Shown in pieces: positions 23,133 through 34,260 of a stretch of 64,000 nt of DNA (within the stretch, counting starts at the first letter, position 1; each line of letters starts with the position of its first letter). This DNA comes from Symbiodinium natans (Eukaryota > Sar > Dinophyceae > Suessiales > Symbiodiniaceae). The stretch spans positions 687,368 to 751,367 of the forward strand of contig CAJNDS010000935.1 in the NCBI GenBank assembly GCA_905221605.1, written 5' to 3'. Under the pieces are notes generated by a model. It had not been told where the DNA came from. It worked only from the letters and a program-made list of their open reading frames with translations, and did no database searches. A program made the translations under genes and the position numbers.

Positions 23133-23238
23133 CTTAGGAGGGTACAGTAGCTATAAATTAACTTTTTAGCTGCCTTATTAAGAAACCCAATAAACCAAAA
23201 AAGGCTAAGGATCTAAAGTTACAGTAAAGCACCACAGA
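23133..23238 (+). mobile_element. Family A dispersed element (SINE-like)
   Basis: Starts CTTGGCTGCACTTAGGAGGG and ends GCACCACAGAG, with a small insertion in the first stem. A family D right-end fragment follows at 23243-23276. Confidence 0.8.
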
Positions 23239-24180
23239 GATATGTAGGGCCCTAATTCCCTCATTCTCTACGAAGAACCAGGGGGTTTACGGCTCATGTG
23301 GTCTCCAAGGGGAAGGACACCCTAAAATGAAATCCTAAACCCTGAACCCTAAACCCAAAACACCGAACCCTAAACCTGAACCAAACCCTAAAGGGGAAAC
23401 CCTGATTGTGAGTCGGGTGCCAACGTCCAGGCCCCGCTCCCGGTACGACCTGGGAAGGCAGCAAAGTTTTCAGGGTTCGGGGTCAAAAGGGGACATCCCC
23501 AAACAGGATGCATAGTGAGCAAATGGTTCACTTGTTAAGGCTTGGGCGACAAGTGCTTGGAAGCCCTTTGACTTAGTACGTGGAGCTTGTAAGGTGGGTT
23601 TAGGATTACAATCGAGTAAGCAGGGTTTGGAGATACTAAGTAGTCTTACTAAGCCAAAAGAGCTTCCAAGTAACCCTAAACCCTAAACCCTAAACCCTAA
23701 ACCCTAAACCCTCAACCCGAAACGCTAGACCCTAAACCGGAAGAGCGGGGGGCTTCGGGACGTTTACGGCCCGCGACATGCCACCCTCAAGATCAGGTCA
23801 TATCGGCTTGCGGCACCCCCGAACCCTCCATGCTCAAGTTTAGGGTTTAGGGTTTAGGGTTTAAGGTTTAGGGTTTAGGGTTTAGTCTGCGAAACGACCA
23901 TAAAATAGGAGGGAGGGGGGCTGGATAGAGGAGAGGGCCCAGGGGGCTGGCTGGAGGAGGAGGGGGAGTTGGATGGAGGCAGGGGCTGGCTGGATGGATG
24001 GAGGAGGGGGCTGGATGGAGACGGGGGGTTGGATGGAGGGGGGGGGGGGTCCCTAAACCTAAACCCTAAACCCTAAACCCTAAACCCTATAAACCCTCAA
24101 CCCTAAGCCCAACAGCTCTGAGGACAGGGCCGTGAGCCCCGGCGCGGCATCGAATTGGGAGTCGCTGGGCCTTGAATACT

Positions 24181-24318
24181 TTGAAGGTTCAAGGTACTTA
24201 TTAACCACACATAACTGTGCTTATAACCCAAATTATAACCATATTAGGGCACTTAAAGGGCTTACAAGTGGAATATAAATACAATTTCTTTGGACAAGGA
24301 GCGCCACGAACCTCCAAG
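24181..24318. mobile_element. Family E MITE-like element, diverged copy
   Basis: The left end GAAGGTTCAAGG and right end ACGAACCTCCAAGTAA are degraded forms of the inverted repeats of the 28172 copy. The interior TAACTGTGCTTATAACC is also shared. Confidence 0.7.
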
Positions 24319-25307
24319 TAACGGAGGTTTAAGGCGTTTTGTTGAGGGTTCATCGTCCAAGTACGCCTCACACTAGAACAACTGCGCATACTATACGTAT
24401 AGTGAGTATGATGAGCAAAGTCGTAAGTACAACAAGTATAACATGCATAACGAGTATGAGTACAAGTCAACTATAACAGCCTTAATAACAGCAATAGCAG
24501 CTATAACACTATAAAATACCACAATGACTAGAACATCTGTACTAACTATCCGAGAGTAAAAACTCATGACGATATTGATAAGAATGATCTTGCCATTGCG
24601 ATTCCTACTACACAAGACAAGAAACATAACAGCTACAAGGACTAAAAGCCACCTCAACCCTCAACCATAGGCCCTAAATCCTATCATGATGGCTATATTC
24701 GGGGCACTTTGTCGATCCTCGTGGCGAGAGGGGAGCAAGCACATCCGAGGGCCCCCAGCCGACTCGTCTCCAGAGGGTCTTCGGGGTTTCGGGGAGGTAG
24801 GGCTTCGGGCTTAGGGGTTTAGGATTTAAGGTTCTATAGAAATTGTATAGGGCTCGTGTCCGGAGCTTTGGGCGAAAGTTTTGGCGGGTTTTGAGCGGGT
24901 TTCGGGCGCAAGCTTTGGTTGTTGGCTTTTTGGGGGAGTTTTGGGCGAAAGTGTTGACCGAAAGTGTGGGTTGTAAGTTTCAAGCGGAAGTTTCGGGTTC
25001 AGGGTTTAGGGTTTAGGGTTTAGGGTTTAGGGTTTAGGGTTTAGGGTTCAGCATCTCAAGTCCGAGCATTCACTAGTCAAGCAGCTTGTCAAGCGTTGGA
25101 AAAAAACCCCACCCACCCAAGAAACCCATAACATTGAGAAAATATAAAGTTCACTCAAAACTTTCCCGGTAGGCTTAAAGCTCAAAGTCCAATTGGTTCA
25201 AAATATTTTAGTTTTTAACGGACCCAAAACTCGAACTGTAATCTAAGTAAGGCCCGCAATAAGCCCTTTATGCTCTTAGGGCCTTAAACCCTACGGTTTA
25301 GAAGCCC

Positions 25308-26532
25308 CGATCAAAAATCCAGAAAACGAGAGCCCACCCAGAACCGTCGATTTCAGTACTCAAAAATCGCATTTTTAACTGGGACCCGGGCCGATCCTGG
25401 GGTCCCCCTCATTTGGGTGTTTTTGGAGGCAAACTTTCCCTCTCAAGGGGGGGTCGGAGTTTGAGGCAAGGGGGGGGTCTCAGAAGACTATTTTGCCTTT
25501 AAATTAAAAATACGACCCCCCCTTGACCAAAACTAGGCTGTGAAAAGGTCGTGGGGGCGGCCCTTCATCAGAATTGAGGGTTAAAAACCCTGAAAAACTC
25601 TGAAAAACTTTGAAAAACCTTGAAAAAACTCTTCACCGAACTTGAATCCGAAACTCTGAGGCCCTAAACCCTATGCCCCAAGCCCTAAGAGCCCTAAACC
25701 CTATGCCCAAAAAGGAAAAAACCATTTGCCCACGAAGGGGTCAGGGTTTAGGGCCCCCCCGGGTGGAAAAAAACCATTTGCCCACGAAGGGGGTCAGGGT
25801 TTAGGGCCCCCCGGGTGGAAAAAAACATTTGCCCACGAAGGGGGTCAGGGTTAGGGCCCCCCCCGGGTGGAAAAAAACCATTTGCCCACGAAGGGGGTCA
25901 GGGTTTAGGGCCCCCCCGGGTGGAAAAAAACCATTTGCCCACGAAGGGGGTCAGGGTTTAGGGCCCCCCCGGGTGGAAAAAAACCATTTGCCCACGAAGG
26001 GGGTCAGGGTTTAGGGCCCCCCCGGGTGGAAAAAAACCATTTGCCCACGAAGGGGGTCAGGGTTTAGGGCCCCCCCCGGGTGGAAAAAAACCATTTGCCC
26101 ACGAAGGGGGTCAGGGTTTAGGGCCCCCCCCGGGTGGAAAAAAACCATTTGCCCACGAAGGGGGTCAGGGTTTAGGGCCCCCCCGGGTGGAAAAAAACCA
26201 TTTGCCCACGAAGGGGGTCAGGGTTTAGGGCCCCCCCGGGTGGAAAAAAACCATTTGCGCACGAAGGGGGTCAGGGTTTAGGCCCCCCCCGGGTGGAAAA
26301 AAACCATTTGCCCACGAAGGGGGTCAGGGTTTAGGGCCCCCCCGGGTGGAAAAAAAAAACCATTTGCCCACGAAGGAGGTCAGGGTTTAGGGCCCAAAGG
26401 CTCGGTTTTGATCAAGAATCCAGAAAACGAGAGCCCACCCAGAACCGTCGATTCAGTACTAAAAAATCGCATTTTGAACTGGGACCCGGGCCGATCCTGG
26501 GGTCCCCCTCATTTGGGGTGCTTTTGGAGGCA
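25308..26532 (+). repeat. 54-bp tandem repeat bracketed by a direct repeat
   Basis: Positions 25709-26394 hold about thirteen copies of a 54-bp unit containing CCATTTGCCCACGAAGGGGG, GTTTAGGG and CCCCCCCGGG; two isolated copies follow at 26540-26612. About 123 bp starting GATCAAAAATCC (25308-25430) recurs in the same orientation at 26410-26532 with few differences. Unit length varies by one or two bases in A and C runs, so the apparent frame at 25829-26014 is not a protein. Confidence 0.95.
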
Positions 26533-26796
26533 CGGCCCAGGAAAAAACCATTTGCCCACGAAGGGGGTCAGGGTTTAGGGCCCAGAAAAAAACCACATGC
26601 CCACGAAGGTCATTAGGGTTTAAATATACATAGTAAAAGAGGGTTTAGGGCTTAGGGTTTAGGGTTTAGGGTTTATAGTTGAAATGGTGGGGTCTCTTAA
26701 AAGCCTTAGAAGCCTTGACACCCGAACCAACAAAGTTTCTCCATTTGCTTTTGGGCAAAAGTTGGCAAAGGACCGCTGACCAATGGTTTTTGACCC

Positions 26797-26903
26797 TGAG
26801 CCCTAAGCCCTAAGCCCTAAAGCCCTAAGCCCTAAGCCCTAAGCCCTAAGCCCTAAGCCCTAAGCCCTAAGCCCTAAGCCCTAAGCCCTAAGCCCTAAGC
26901 CCT
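26797..26903 (-). repeat. Variant telomere-like array, unit CCCTAAG
   Basis: About fifteen tandem AAGCCCT units on the plus strand, turning into CCCTAAA at the right end. Confidence 0.95.
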
Positions 26904-27668
26904 AAACCCTAAACCCTAAACCCTAAACCCTAACCAAAAAGTTGAGCCAGCTTCTTTGTTTTTCTTGGGCATTGTGGGGCCTCTTAAGGGTTTTGAAGCC
27001 TTGGCCTCTTACGGCCTTTGAAGCCTTGTCACATGAGAATTGAACCTCCGGACTCCAGATACTTGGTTTAGGCTTTAGGGATTAGGGTTTAGGGTTTAGG
27101 GATACTTGGATGATGTTTTTTGGAAGTTGGTTTGGGGACAAGGCTTTGTGTGGTGCCAGCTCGTTTTGACAAACAAGTTTGTCAATTCAGAATGAGATCG
27201 CATACAGTTTCTATTTATTCTGGCCTTAAGGGTTTAGGGTTTAGCTTCTAGTAAACCCTAAACCCTAAACCCTAAACCCTAAACCTCCAGGGTCTACCAG
27301 GGCCACAGCCGCATCGGCGGCCGGGGCGCGTTGTCTTCGGAGGCGGCCTTTTCAAGAGTGTGCGGGTCTAAGGTTTAGGGACTTTTCTCAGGGGCTTTAG
27401 GGTATTTTGAAAGGTTTTAGCGCTTCTTTAAGGGGCTGTAGGGTTTTTAAGGGGTTTCAGGGTGTTTTAGGGTTTCTAACAGGGGTTTAGGGATTTTAGG
27501 GGGTTTTCGGGTTTGGGGTTTAGGGTTTTGGGCTCAGGGTTTAGGGAATAGGGGTTTTAGGGTTTCGGGTTTTAAGGTTTTAGGGTTTTAGGTTTTTAGG
27601 GCTTTGAGTTTGGGGTCTAGGGTCTAGAGCTTAGGGCAGATGCTTCGTGGCCGAGGGCTTCCCCCTGG

Positions 27669-27773
27669 CTCTTAGTAGGGAATGAGGGAATGAGGGCTCT
27701 ATAGAATCCCTTAAAGGGTATATATATATATATATATAGGGCCCTCATTCCCTCATTCCCTGCTATATAAGAA
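27669..27773. mobile_element. Family D MITE-like element
   Basis: Starts CTCTTAGTAGGGAATGAGGG and ends in an interrupted inverse (ATTCCCTGCTATATAAGAAC). Outside it, CTGG and CCAG extend the symmetry. A TA microsatellite forms its centre. Confidence 0.85.
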
Positions 27774-27888
27774 CCAGCCAGGCTTGTGATTGTTGTAGGA
27801 GCTGCAGAGCCGAAGCTCTGGCGCCCCCGGCTCTATGACCCTGAGGGTGTGTGGTGTGTGTGGTGTGTGTGTGTGTGTGTTTTCTCAG

Positions 27889-27998
27889 GGTTTGGGGTTT
27901 GGGGTTTGGGGTTTGGGGTTTGGGGTTTGGGGTTTGGGGTTTGGGGTTTGGGGTTTGGGGTTTGGGGTTTGGGTTTGAGGTTTGGGGTTTGGGGTTTA
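27889..27998 (+). repeat. Variant array, unit TTTGGGG
   Basis: About fifteen tandem copies of GGGGTTT preceded by a GT microsatellite. It resembles the TTTAGGG unit with A changed to G. Confidence 0.95.
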
Positions 27999-28171
27999 AG
28001 GATTTGTAGCCTCCACCGGAACTGAAGGCAATCTTAATCTCGGGGGGCAGGCTGGCTCGGAGAGCAACCAAGCAAGGGGCAGGGAACACCAAACACCCCC
28101 TGTGAGGCCCCTGACCTCTGAGTCCTTCAGGGTCTAGGGTTTAGAGTTTAGGGTTCAGGGTTCAGGGTTCA

Positions 28172-28315
28172 GGGCTTACTTGGAGGTTCATGGTGCTGAT
28201 TAACCAATTCTAACTGTACTTATAACTGTACTTGTAACCACTTAAGGGCCTTCTAAGTGGGTTATAGGTACAGTTTCACTTGGTTCATAAGTACCATGAA
28301 CCTCCAAGTAAGCCC
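28172..28315. mobile_element. Family E MITE-like element with 23-bp perfect inverted repeats
   Basis: The first 23 bases (GGGCTTACTTGGAGGTTCAT and three more) are the exact inverse complement of the last 23 (to 28315). The interior has a TAACTGTACTTATAACTGTA segment. No open frame, so non-autonomous. Confidence 0.92.
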
Positions 28316-28323
28316 TCAACCTG

Positions 28324-28402
28324 TTGGTAGCCCAGATCAGGGTACCCTTTTGGGGATGATAAGGGAACCTTGAACCGAACAGAGGGAAAACGGCCTACCA
28401 AG
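28324..28402. mobile_element. Family C MITE-like element, short copy
   Basis: Starts TTGGTAGCCCAGATCAGGG and ends CGGCCTACCAAG. It lies nine bases from the family E element. Confidence 0.7.
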
Positions 28403-28793
28403 ACCATAATTCATAAATAACTTCCCAGGTTCTGGGGGCTTGGGGGCTCTAGGCCCCTAAGCCCTAAACCCTACACCCTAAACCAGCCTAAACCCTAAAC
28501 CCTGAACCCTGAACCCTGTGGTGTTGGTTCTTCCCTTCATGGCCCTAGGGGCTTAGGGTTAGAGCTTGGAATGCTTCCCCTTTTTCCTAGCAGTCCTTAA
28601 TGGGGATTGTACTACAGGGCACGATAATACTTAAGAAGGGCTGTTGGTATAAGGGAGAACATCCCATCCCTAAACCCTAAACCCTAAACCCTAAACCCTA
28701 AACCCTAAACCCTAAACCCTAAACCCTAAACCCTAAACCCTAAACCCTAAACCCTACATTGTAGAAGGGTGGGCAGCATTTCTTTGCTCGCAG

Positions 28794-28884
28794 AGGAAGC
28801 ACTGAATTCGGGTGCTGTCTACCGCAAGGACCGGGGCATCTTGTGCCAGGACCCTGTGTGCAGAAGCCTGTGGGGCCAGGGAAG
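28794..28884 (+). CDS. Candidate exon, unknown host protein
   Basis: After TGCTCGCAG and before a GC donor (GGGAAG|GCTGGG). It reads EALNSGAVYRKDRG and then ILCQDPVCRSLWGQG, with a CXXXXXC spacing. A possible terminal exon follows at about 28991-29014 (LRALLGGMA then TAG). Not recognised. Confidence 0.55.
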
Positions 28885-29325
28885 GCTGGGCGCATGTCAA
28901 AGATGTAGGGTTTAGGGTTTAGGGTTTAGGGTTTAGAGTTTAGGGTTTGGGGTCTAGGGATTATTTAGGGTTAGTTTCTTGGGGCTTACAGAGCTGAGGG
29001 CCTTGCTGGGAGGCATGGCGTAGCCGCAATCAAGAAAGAAACCGGAACCACGATATCAAGACCTCTCCAGCAACCTAGGATACAAAGACAGAAAACCCTA
29101 ACCCTAAACCCTAAACCTTAAACCCTAAACCCTAAACCCTAAACCCTGGTGTACAAGGGAAGCAAAACTCCCACAGAAAGGGAAGACGAAAGGGTACCCA
29201 CCCGGGCTTGATCGGGTACCAGGTCTGCTGACGATCTCGCGAATTCTGTTTTGGGGTTTGGGGTTTGCGGTTTAGGGTTTACGGTTTAGGATCTAGGGTT
29301 TAGGGTTTACCCTACTGGTTCTTAG

Positions 29326-29413
29326 CTAGACCCACCTAGGAACAACAAGGGTACCCTTGACAAGGGAACCCCAACCCTAAACAAAGGACATAAGGGCCTA
29401 CTCCCGGTCCTAG
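29326..29413. mobile_element. Family B element, short copy, next to a diverged family D copy
   Basis: Starts CTAGACCCACCTAGGAAC and ends CTACTCCCGGTCCTAG. A diverged family D element (29411-29516, TCGGGAATGAGGG and CCCTCATTCTC ends) begins where it stops. Confidence 0.75.
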
Positions 29414-30550
29414 CTCGTCGGGAATGAGGGAAAAATTTGGTACCTTATACATCTCCGTCTACTCTAGGGATGCTAGAAGGTATCTAATGCCCTCATTCTC
29501 TTCGTCTCAGAGCCAGGAAGCTAGGGTCTAGGGAACCCGAAACCCTTTAAACCCTAAACCTTCAAGACGTTTCTCAAATCAACATTTCAGGGTGAGCTCA
29601 CTCCCGGAGCCTTCCCCGGCTGTGGACAGAAAGAAGGGGCAGGGATGAGGGCCTGTTGAAAATCAACCCCTTCACGGGGTTTAGAGTTTAGGTTGTTTAG
29701 GGTTTCGGGTTTAGGGTTTAGGGTGTAGGGTGTAGGGTTTAGGGTTTAGGGGGCGTAACCCTCATGCAACGCAAAGCCCTCGACCCTGAAACAATGAAGT
29801 TCAACTCCTCCTGTCTTGGGCGCACCCCCCCTCGGTACCCGGAGCCTTGGGGTATATAACCCAAAACCCTAAACCCCAACCCTAAACCCTAAACCCTAAA
29901 CCCTAAACGACCCTAAACCCTAAACCCGCAAAGGACCTCCTCCCATGGGCCCAGTCATAGGGCGAAAGCAGTCTCTCGTCAAGAAGACAGTCTCTTTGCA
30001 CTGCTATAAAGCCTTCTCAGATGAGAGATTGGAGGCGGGGAACTCTCTGAAATCTGGGTTTAGGTTTAGGGTTTAGGGTTTAGGGTTTAGGGTTTAGGGT
30101 TTAGGGTTTAGGGTTTAGGGTTTAGGGTTTCGGGTTTTTGGGGGGTCGAGGGTTGGACATCCTCCGCTGCGGTAAAATGCCTCGGGGGCCTCCAGCAGTC
30201 TTCGTGCGTCAGCCGAAGGGTCTCCGAGTGAATTCGGGCATCCGCCGGGAATTGGGAAAGAGCGATTTAGGGTTTAGGGTTTAGGGTTTAGGGTTTAGGG
30301 TTTAGGGTTTAGGGCTTAGGGTTTAGGGTTTAGGGTTTAGGGTTTAGGGTTCGGGTTTTATTTGTTTATTTATATTTATATCCATATATACATATGGACT
30401 TTAACGAGGGTGCAAAGTGCCTAGATGCCCCCTGCGCAAGTCCTGCACTCCAATGGGACCACCCTAATGCCTAAACCCTCACAACCTGAAGCCTCGCAAC
30501 ACCCCCCCGCCCCCCCCTCCCCCGCCCCCCAACACAGGTTTGGAAAGGTT

Positions 30551-30625
30551 TAGGGTCTAGGGTCTAGGGTCTAGGGTCTAGGGTCTAGGGTCTAGGGTCT
30601 AGGGTCTAGGGTCTAGGGTCTAGGG
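30551..30625 (+). repeat. Variant telomere-like array, unit TCTAGGG
   Basis: About ten tandem GGTCTAG units followed by ordinary TTTAGGG. It is one of several homogenised local variants. Confidence 0.95.
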
Positions 30626-30664
30626 TTTAGGGTTTAGGGTTTAGGGTTTAACCCCTGGCGTTGC

Positions 30665-30705
30665 CTGTCAAAGCGATCTGTACAAAGCTACTTCCGCCAA
30701 TCTGC
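30665..30705 (-). CDS. Candidate exon, unknown host protein
   Basis: After CTTCTCCAG and before a GC donor (TTGACAG|GCAACG), reading QIGGSSFVQIALT with one base at each end. Not recognised. Confidence 0.5.
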
Positions 30706-30968
30706 CTGGAGAAGGGGCCCGGACAGCTCTGTTGGGGGTTTAGGGTTTAGGTTTCGGGTTTAGGGTTTAGGTTTAGGGTTTAGGGTTTAGGGTTTAGGGT
30801 TTAGGGTTTAGGGTTTAGGGTTTAGGGTTTAGGGTTTAGGGTTTAGGTTTAGGGTTTAGGGTTCAGGGTTTCGGGAGGCCCTGCGCTTGCAGGAGAGTCT
30901 CGAATACTCGCCACCCAACGTACCAGGCCAACAAGACCCCAATCATCCCGGGAGCCCAAACTCTAAAA

Positions 30969-31066
30969 CTACCAGTTGCTCAAGAACCCCCCCTATAGCA
31001 AAAAAAGAAAGATCATCATATTGCCCTTATAAGGAAGAACTATTTTGTTCTTGGCTCAATGGCTCT
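30969..31066. mobile_element. Family F element, left part
   Basis: Starts CTACCAGTTGCTCAAGAACC and includes TTGCCCTTATAAGGAAGAAC. The right inverted repeat is degraded, and a family B element follows at 31082. Confidence 0.65.
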
Positions 31067-31081
31067 TATGCTTCTGAACCT

Positions 31082-31200
31082 CTAGACCCCAAGAGGAATC
31101 AGGAACAAAAAGGATGCTTTAGGGCGCTAGGGTTTAGGGTAAAAAGGCTTGCAAAGGAACAATAAACCCTAAAAAGGGAAGACGGGCCTACTCTGGGTCG
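31082..31200. mobile_element. Family B element
   Basis: Starts CTAGACCCCAAGAGGAATC and ends CCTACTCTGGGTC. A TTTAGGG unit lies inside it. Confidence 0.7.
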
Positions 31201-31308
31201 TCCTTTACCATCTTTACCATTCTGGAGATTCCCTAAAACCAAAACCCTAAACCCTAAAACCTAAACCCTAAACCCTAAACCCTAAACCCTAAACCCTAAT
31301 TCCGGAAG

Positions 31309-31353
31309 CCTTGCTTCGTGCCATGCCCGTCCTCCGGGCACTGTGGTTTCAAG
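31309..31353 (+). CDS. Candidate exon, unknown host protein
   Basis: After CCGGAAG and before a GC donor (TTTCAAG|GCTGCC), phase 0 at both ends, reading PCFVPCPSSGHCGFK. Not recognised. Confidence 0.45.
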
Positions 31354-31887
31354 GCTGCCGGCTCTGAGGGCCCCCCGCGGCCACAACTTCGAGAAGACCC
31401 TAAACCCTAAACCCTAAATCCTAAACCCTGAACCCTAAACCCTAAATCCTTGTTTAGGGTTTAGGGTTTAGGGTTTAGGGTTTAGGGTTTAGGGTTCAGG
31501 GTGGGTGCATGGGGAGTTTCTTCTTGAGCTGTGGAAGGCACGGGGGACCCCAGAGAGGACCTCAAGAACGATCCCGTAAGTTGCACACCCGCAGCGCGCG
31601 AGCGCGCTGAAAGCCGCATGCTCTGTAACGGTCCTATTTTCGGACCCGAGAGCATACCCCGTCCCAGCGGGTTTAGGGTTTAGCGTTTAGGGTTTAGGGG
31701 ATAATCGGGTTAGGTCATTTTGGGCTTCCGAAACTTTCTGGGACAGGGCATGTCAGAATTATGCAGACGCTCTGCTGGTTCCGCCAACTGAGGCTTGAAT
31801 GGGATTCTCCCAAAATGCTTGCTCAGGCAGCGTTCAAAATGAGGAAGCTAGTCTCCAAGAAGTCTGTTGCCCCTTCAACCCCAAAGT

Positions 31888-32010
31888 ACTATTTGCTTAC
31901 AACAGCCCCCAAAAATCGATAATACTCCATATGTTGCCCTTCTAATAAGGACGAAAATATCTTTTTGTGTTTTGCTGAATTTGTTGGGGGTCCTTCAGTA
32001 AAAGAGTAGT
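31888..32010. mobile_element. Family F element
   Basis: Starts TACTATTTGCTTACAAC and ends TCCTTCAGTAAAAGAGTAGT. It shares the interior TTGCCCTT and AAGGACGAA segments. Confidence 0.7.
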
Positions 32011-32392
32011 AAACCTGAACCCTAAAACGACAATCCTTAGACTCATCAGCCCTGCCGTTAGTAAAGCCTGGACCTCATCGGTTGCGCAGCCCCAACCCCA
32101 AATAGCTGCGAACTCTATTTGAAGGTGCCCGCTACAAGTAGGGATACAAGTAGGCCCTAAGTAAGGTCATAGCCACTTTATGACCCAAATTAAGTTGCCC
32201 TACTTGCTATCCTTAGGTGCAAGTACCCCTACACCCAAATCCCAAAACCCTAAACCGCTTGGTGCAAAGGCTTTCGCAACCACAGCCGTAGACCCTGCGC
32301 CTTCCTCGACTCGCCACCCTACTTGGAGGTTTAAGGGTTTAGGGTAAATGCCCTTCATACGGCCATAAGTGCAGTTGCCTTACTTGCATAAA

Positions 32393-32504
32393 CTTGGCTG
32401 CACTCAGGAGGGTAGCTATAAATTAAACTTTTAGCTGCCTTACTAAGAAACCCAATAAACCCAAAAAAGGTAAGGATCTAAAGTTACGGTAAAGTACCAC
32501 AAAG
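32393..32504 (+). mobile_element. Family A dispersed element (consensus-like copy)
   Basis: Starts CTTGGCTGCACTCAGGAGGG and ends GTACCACAAAG. Both stems are intact, and the copy best matches the consensus of the seven. Confidence 0.9.
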
Positions 32505-33089
32505 TAAAAAGTACGTACGCATATGGAGCTCTCCAGCAAGGCTGCACCCATGGGTGGCTTGATGGTTTAGGGGTTTGGGGTTTCGGGATCAGGCGGGTGT
32601 CGGATTTGGGGTTGGGGTTCCTAAAACCTGAACCCTAAACTCCTAAACCCGAAGCCCTGAGCCCGAAACCCTAAACCCTAAACCCTAAACCCTAGACCCT
32701 AGACCCTAAACCCTAAACCCTAAACCCTAAACCCTAAACCCTAAACCCTAAACCCTAAACCCTAAACCCGACTCGCAAAACCCTTGGGGCTGTTGCCCTG
32801 TGAGGCCTCAGGGCTGGAGCAAGACGAATGGCTTTACCGTTTATGGGGTTCATGGGGTTTGCAGCGTTTGTAGGGTTTAGGGTTTAGGGTTTAGGGTTTG
32901 GGGTTTGGGGTTTAGGGTTTAGGGTTTAGGGTTTAGGGTTTAGGGTTTAGGGTTTAGGGTTTAGATGTTGATAGCAGCGTTTAAATAGGGTTGAGGGCTT
33001 AGAGGTTTAGATGTTGATAGGCTTATAAGAGTTTGTAGGTGTAGGGCTTGGGGTTTGGGATTTTGGAGGGTGCAGGGGTGTACAAGCTG

Positions 33090-33215
33090 CTAGACCCCCG
33101 AGTAACCAGGAATGAAAAGGGTGCCCTTTCTGGTTTAAAAGGCTTAGAATGGAATTTTGGTTCCTACTTTACCCATCTGGAGATTTCCAAGAAAGCAGCG
33201 ACGTTTTTTTGGAGG
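33090..33215. mobile_element. Family B element, long-form variant
   Basis: Starts CTAGACCCCCGAGTAACC and continues into the CCATCTGGAGATTTCCAAG and AAGCAGCGAC right half seen in the 226-bp copy, then a G-rich tract. The right inverted repeat is not visible. Confidence 0.7.
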
Positions 33216-33372
33216 GGGATGGGGGGGGGGTTCTGTTAGGATTTTAGTCTTCTGGTGTGAGGGGGGGAACCCTTCTTTTGGGGACATACCCATTTCTAAG
33301 CTTTACAACTTAGCAAGATTTACATGGTGTAGGGTTCAGGCCTTCGAGGGTTCGGGGCTTAGGCTCTATATA

Positions 33373-33484
33373 CTTGGCTGCACTCAGGAGGGTAGCTATA
33401 AATTAAACTTTTAATTGCCTTACTAAGAGACCCACTAAACCCAAAAAGGGTAAGGATCTAAAGTTACGGTAAAGTACCAAAAAG
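33373..33484 (+). mobile_element. Family A dispersed element
   Basis: Starts CTTGGCTGCACTCAGGAGGG and ends GTACCAAAAAG, with changes in the right arm of the first stem. Confidence 0.85.
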
Positions 33485-34190
33485 TATAGGATCTTGATGC
33501 CGATGTACCAAGCCTATCCCTGCGCCTTCTAGCGACGCTACGCTTTGCCACGAGCCCTCAACCCTCAACTTTGCCATAAAATCCCAAAGCTCAACCACAA
33601 ACCTCAAAGGTTTACAACAACACTCTAAACCCTAAACCCTAAACCCCAAACCCTAAACCCTAAACCCTCAACCCCACAACTCAACAGCTTCAGACGTAGG
33701 GACCCGCTCCAGGACTGCTAGACACGTTGGTGCGAGCCGGTGGTCGGGCGAGCCCCCAGGTTGAGAGGTTAGGTTTGAGAGGATTAGGGTTTAGGGTTTA
33801 GGGTTTAGGGTTTAGGGCTACGGGGCTTGTGAGCTCTGGAGGATCCCGTGACCCAAACTCCGTCCAATATAGGGGCCTGAATAACTTCAATACGGCTTTG
33901 GGGTTTAGGGTTTTGGGTTCAATATAGGGGTGCTCATAATTAGAGTGGGGTTTCGCAGGGTTCGTATAGTATACTCACAAAGGGACCATAAGGGAATATT
34001 ATTCAAAATTATTCCGACCCCCAAAATAAGTGCTTGAGCCTGGAACCCCGAAAGCCCAACACCCCTTCAACGAAGCCCGCGAAGACTCAGATTCCAGCTC
34101 CAAAGGGCATCAGGTGCATAGTTTTGGGGGTTCAGGGGTTTAGGGTTTAGGGTTTAGGGTTCAGGGTTTGGGGTTTTCGGGGTTTAGGTG

Positions 34191-34260
34191 ATGGGGCGAA
34201 AGGAGGCTCAGCTCGACCAGGCCATGGGTAAAGAGGGCTGCATTGCCACCACCTCTTCAG
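34191..34260 (+). CDS. Candidate first exon, unknown host protein
   Basis: ATG at 34191 opens MGRKEAQLDQAMGKEGCIAT and ends ATTSS plus one base before a strong GTATGT donor. It could instead be internal, using the TTTAG just before. The product is not recognised. Confidence 0.5.

Noticed and set aside
23780-23840. Protein kinase activation-loop-like CGTPE in a plus-strand frame
   Set aside because: The residues after CGTPE do not continue the kinase pattern and other frames are equally open.
25709-26394. CRISPR-like regular repeat
   Set aside because: The repeats are directly adjacent with no unique spacers, and the setting is eukaryotic.
30551-30625. TCTAGGG array as a sign of a chlorarachniophyte nucleomorph telomere
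   Set aside because: Only about ten units inside TTTAGGG-rich nuclear-type DNA with several other variants; nothing else points to a nucleomorph.
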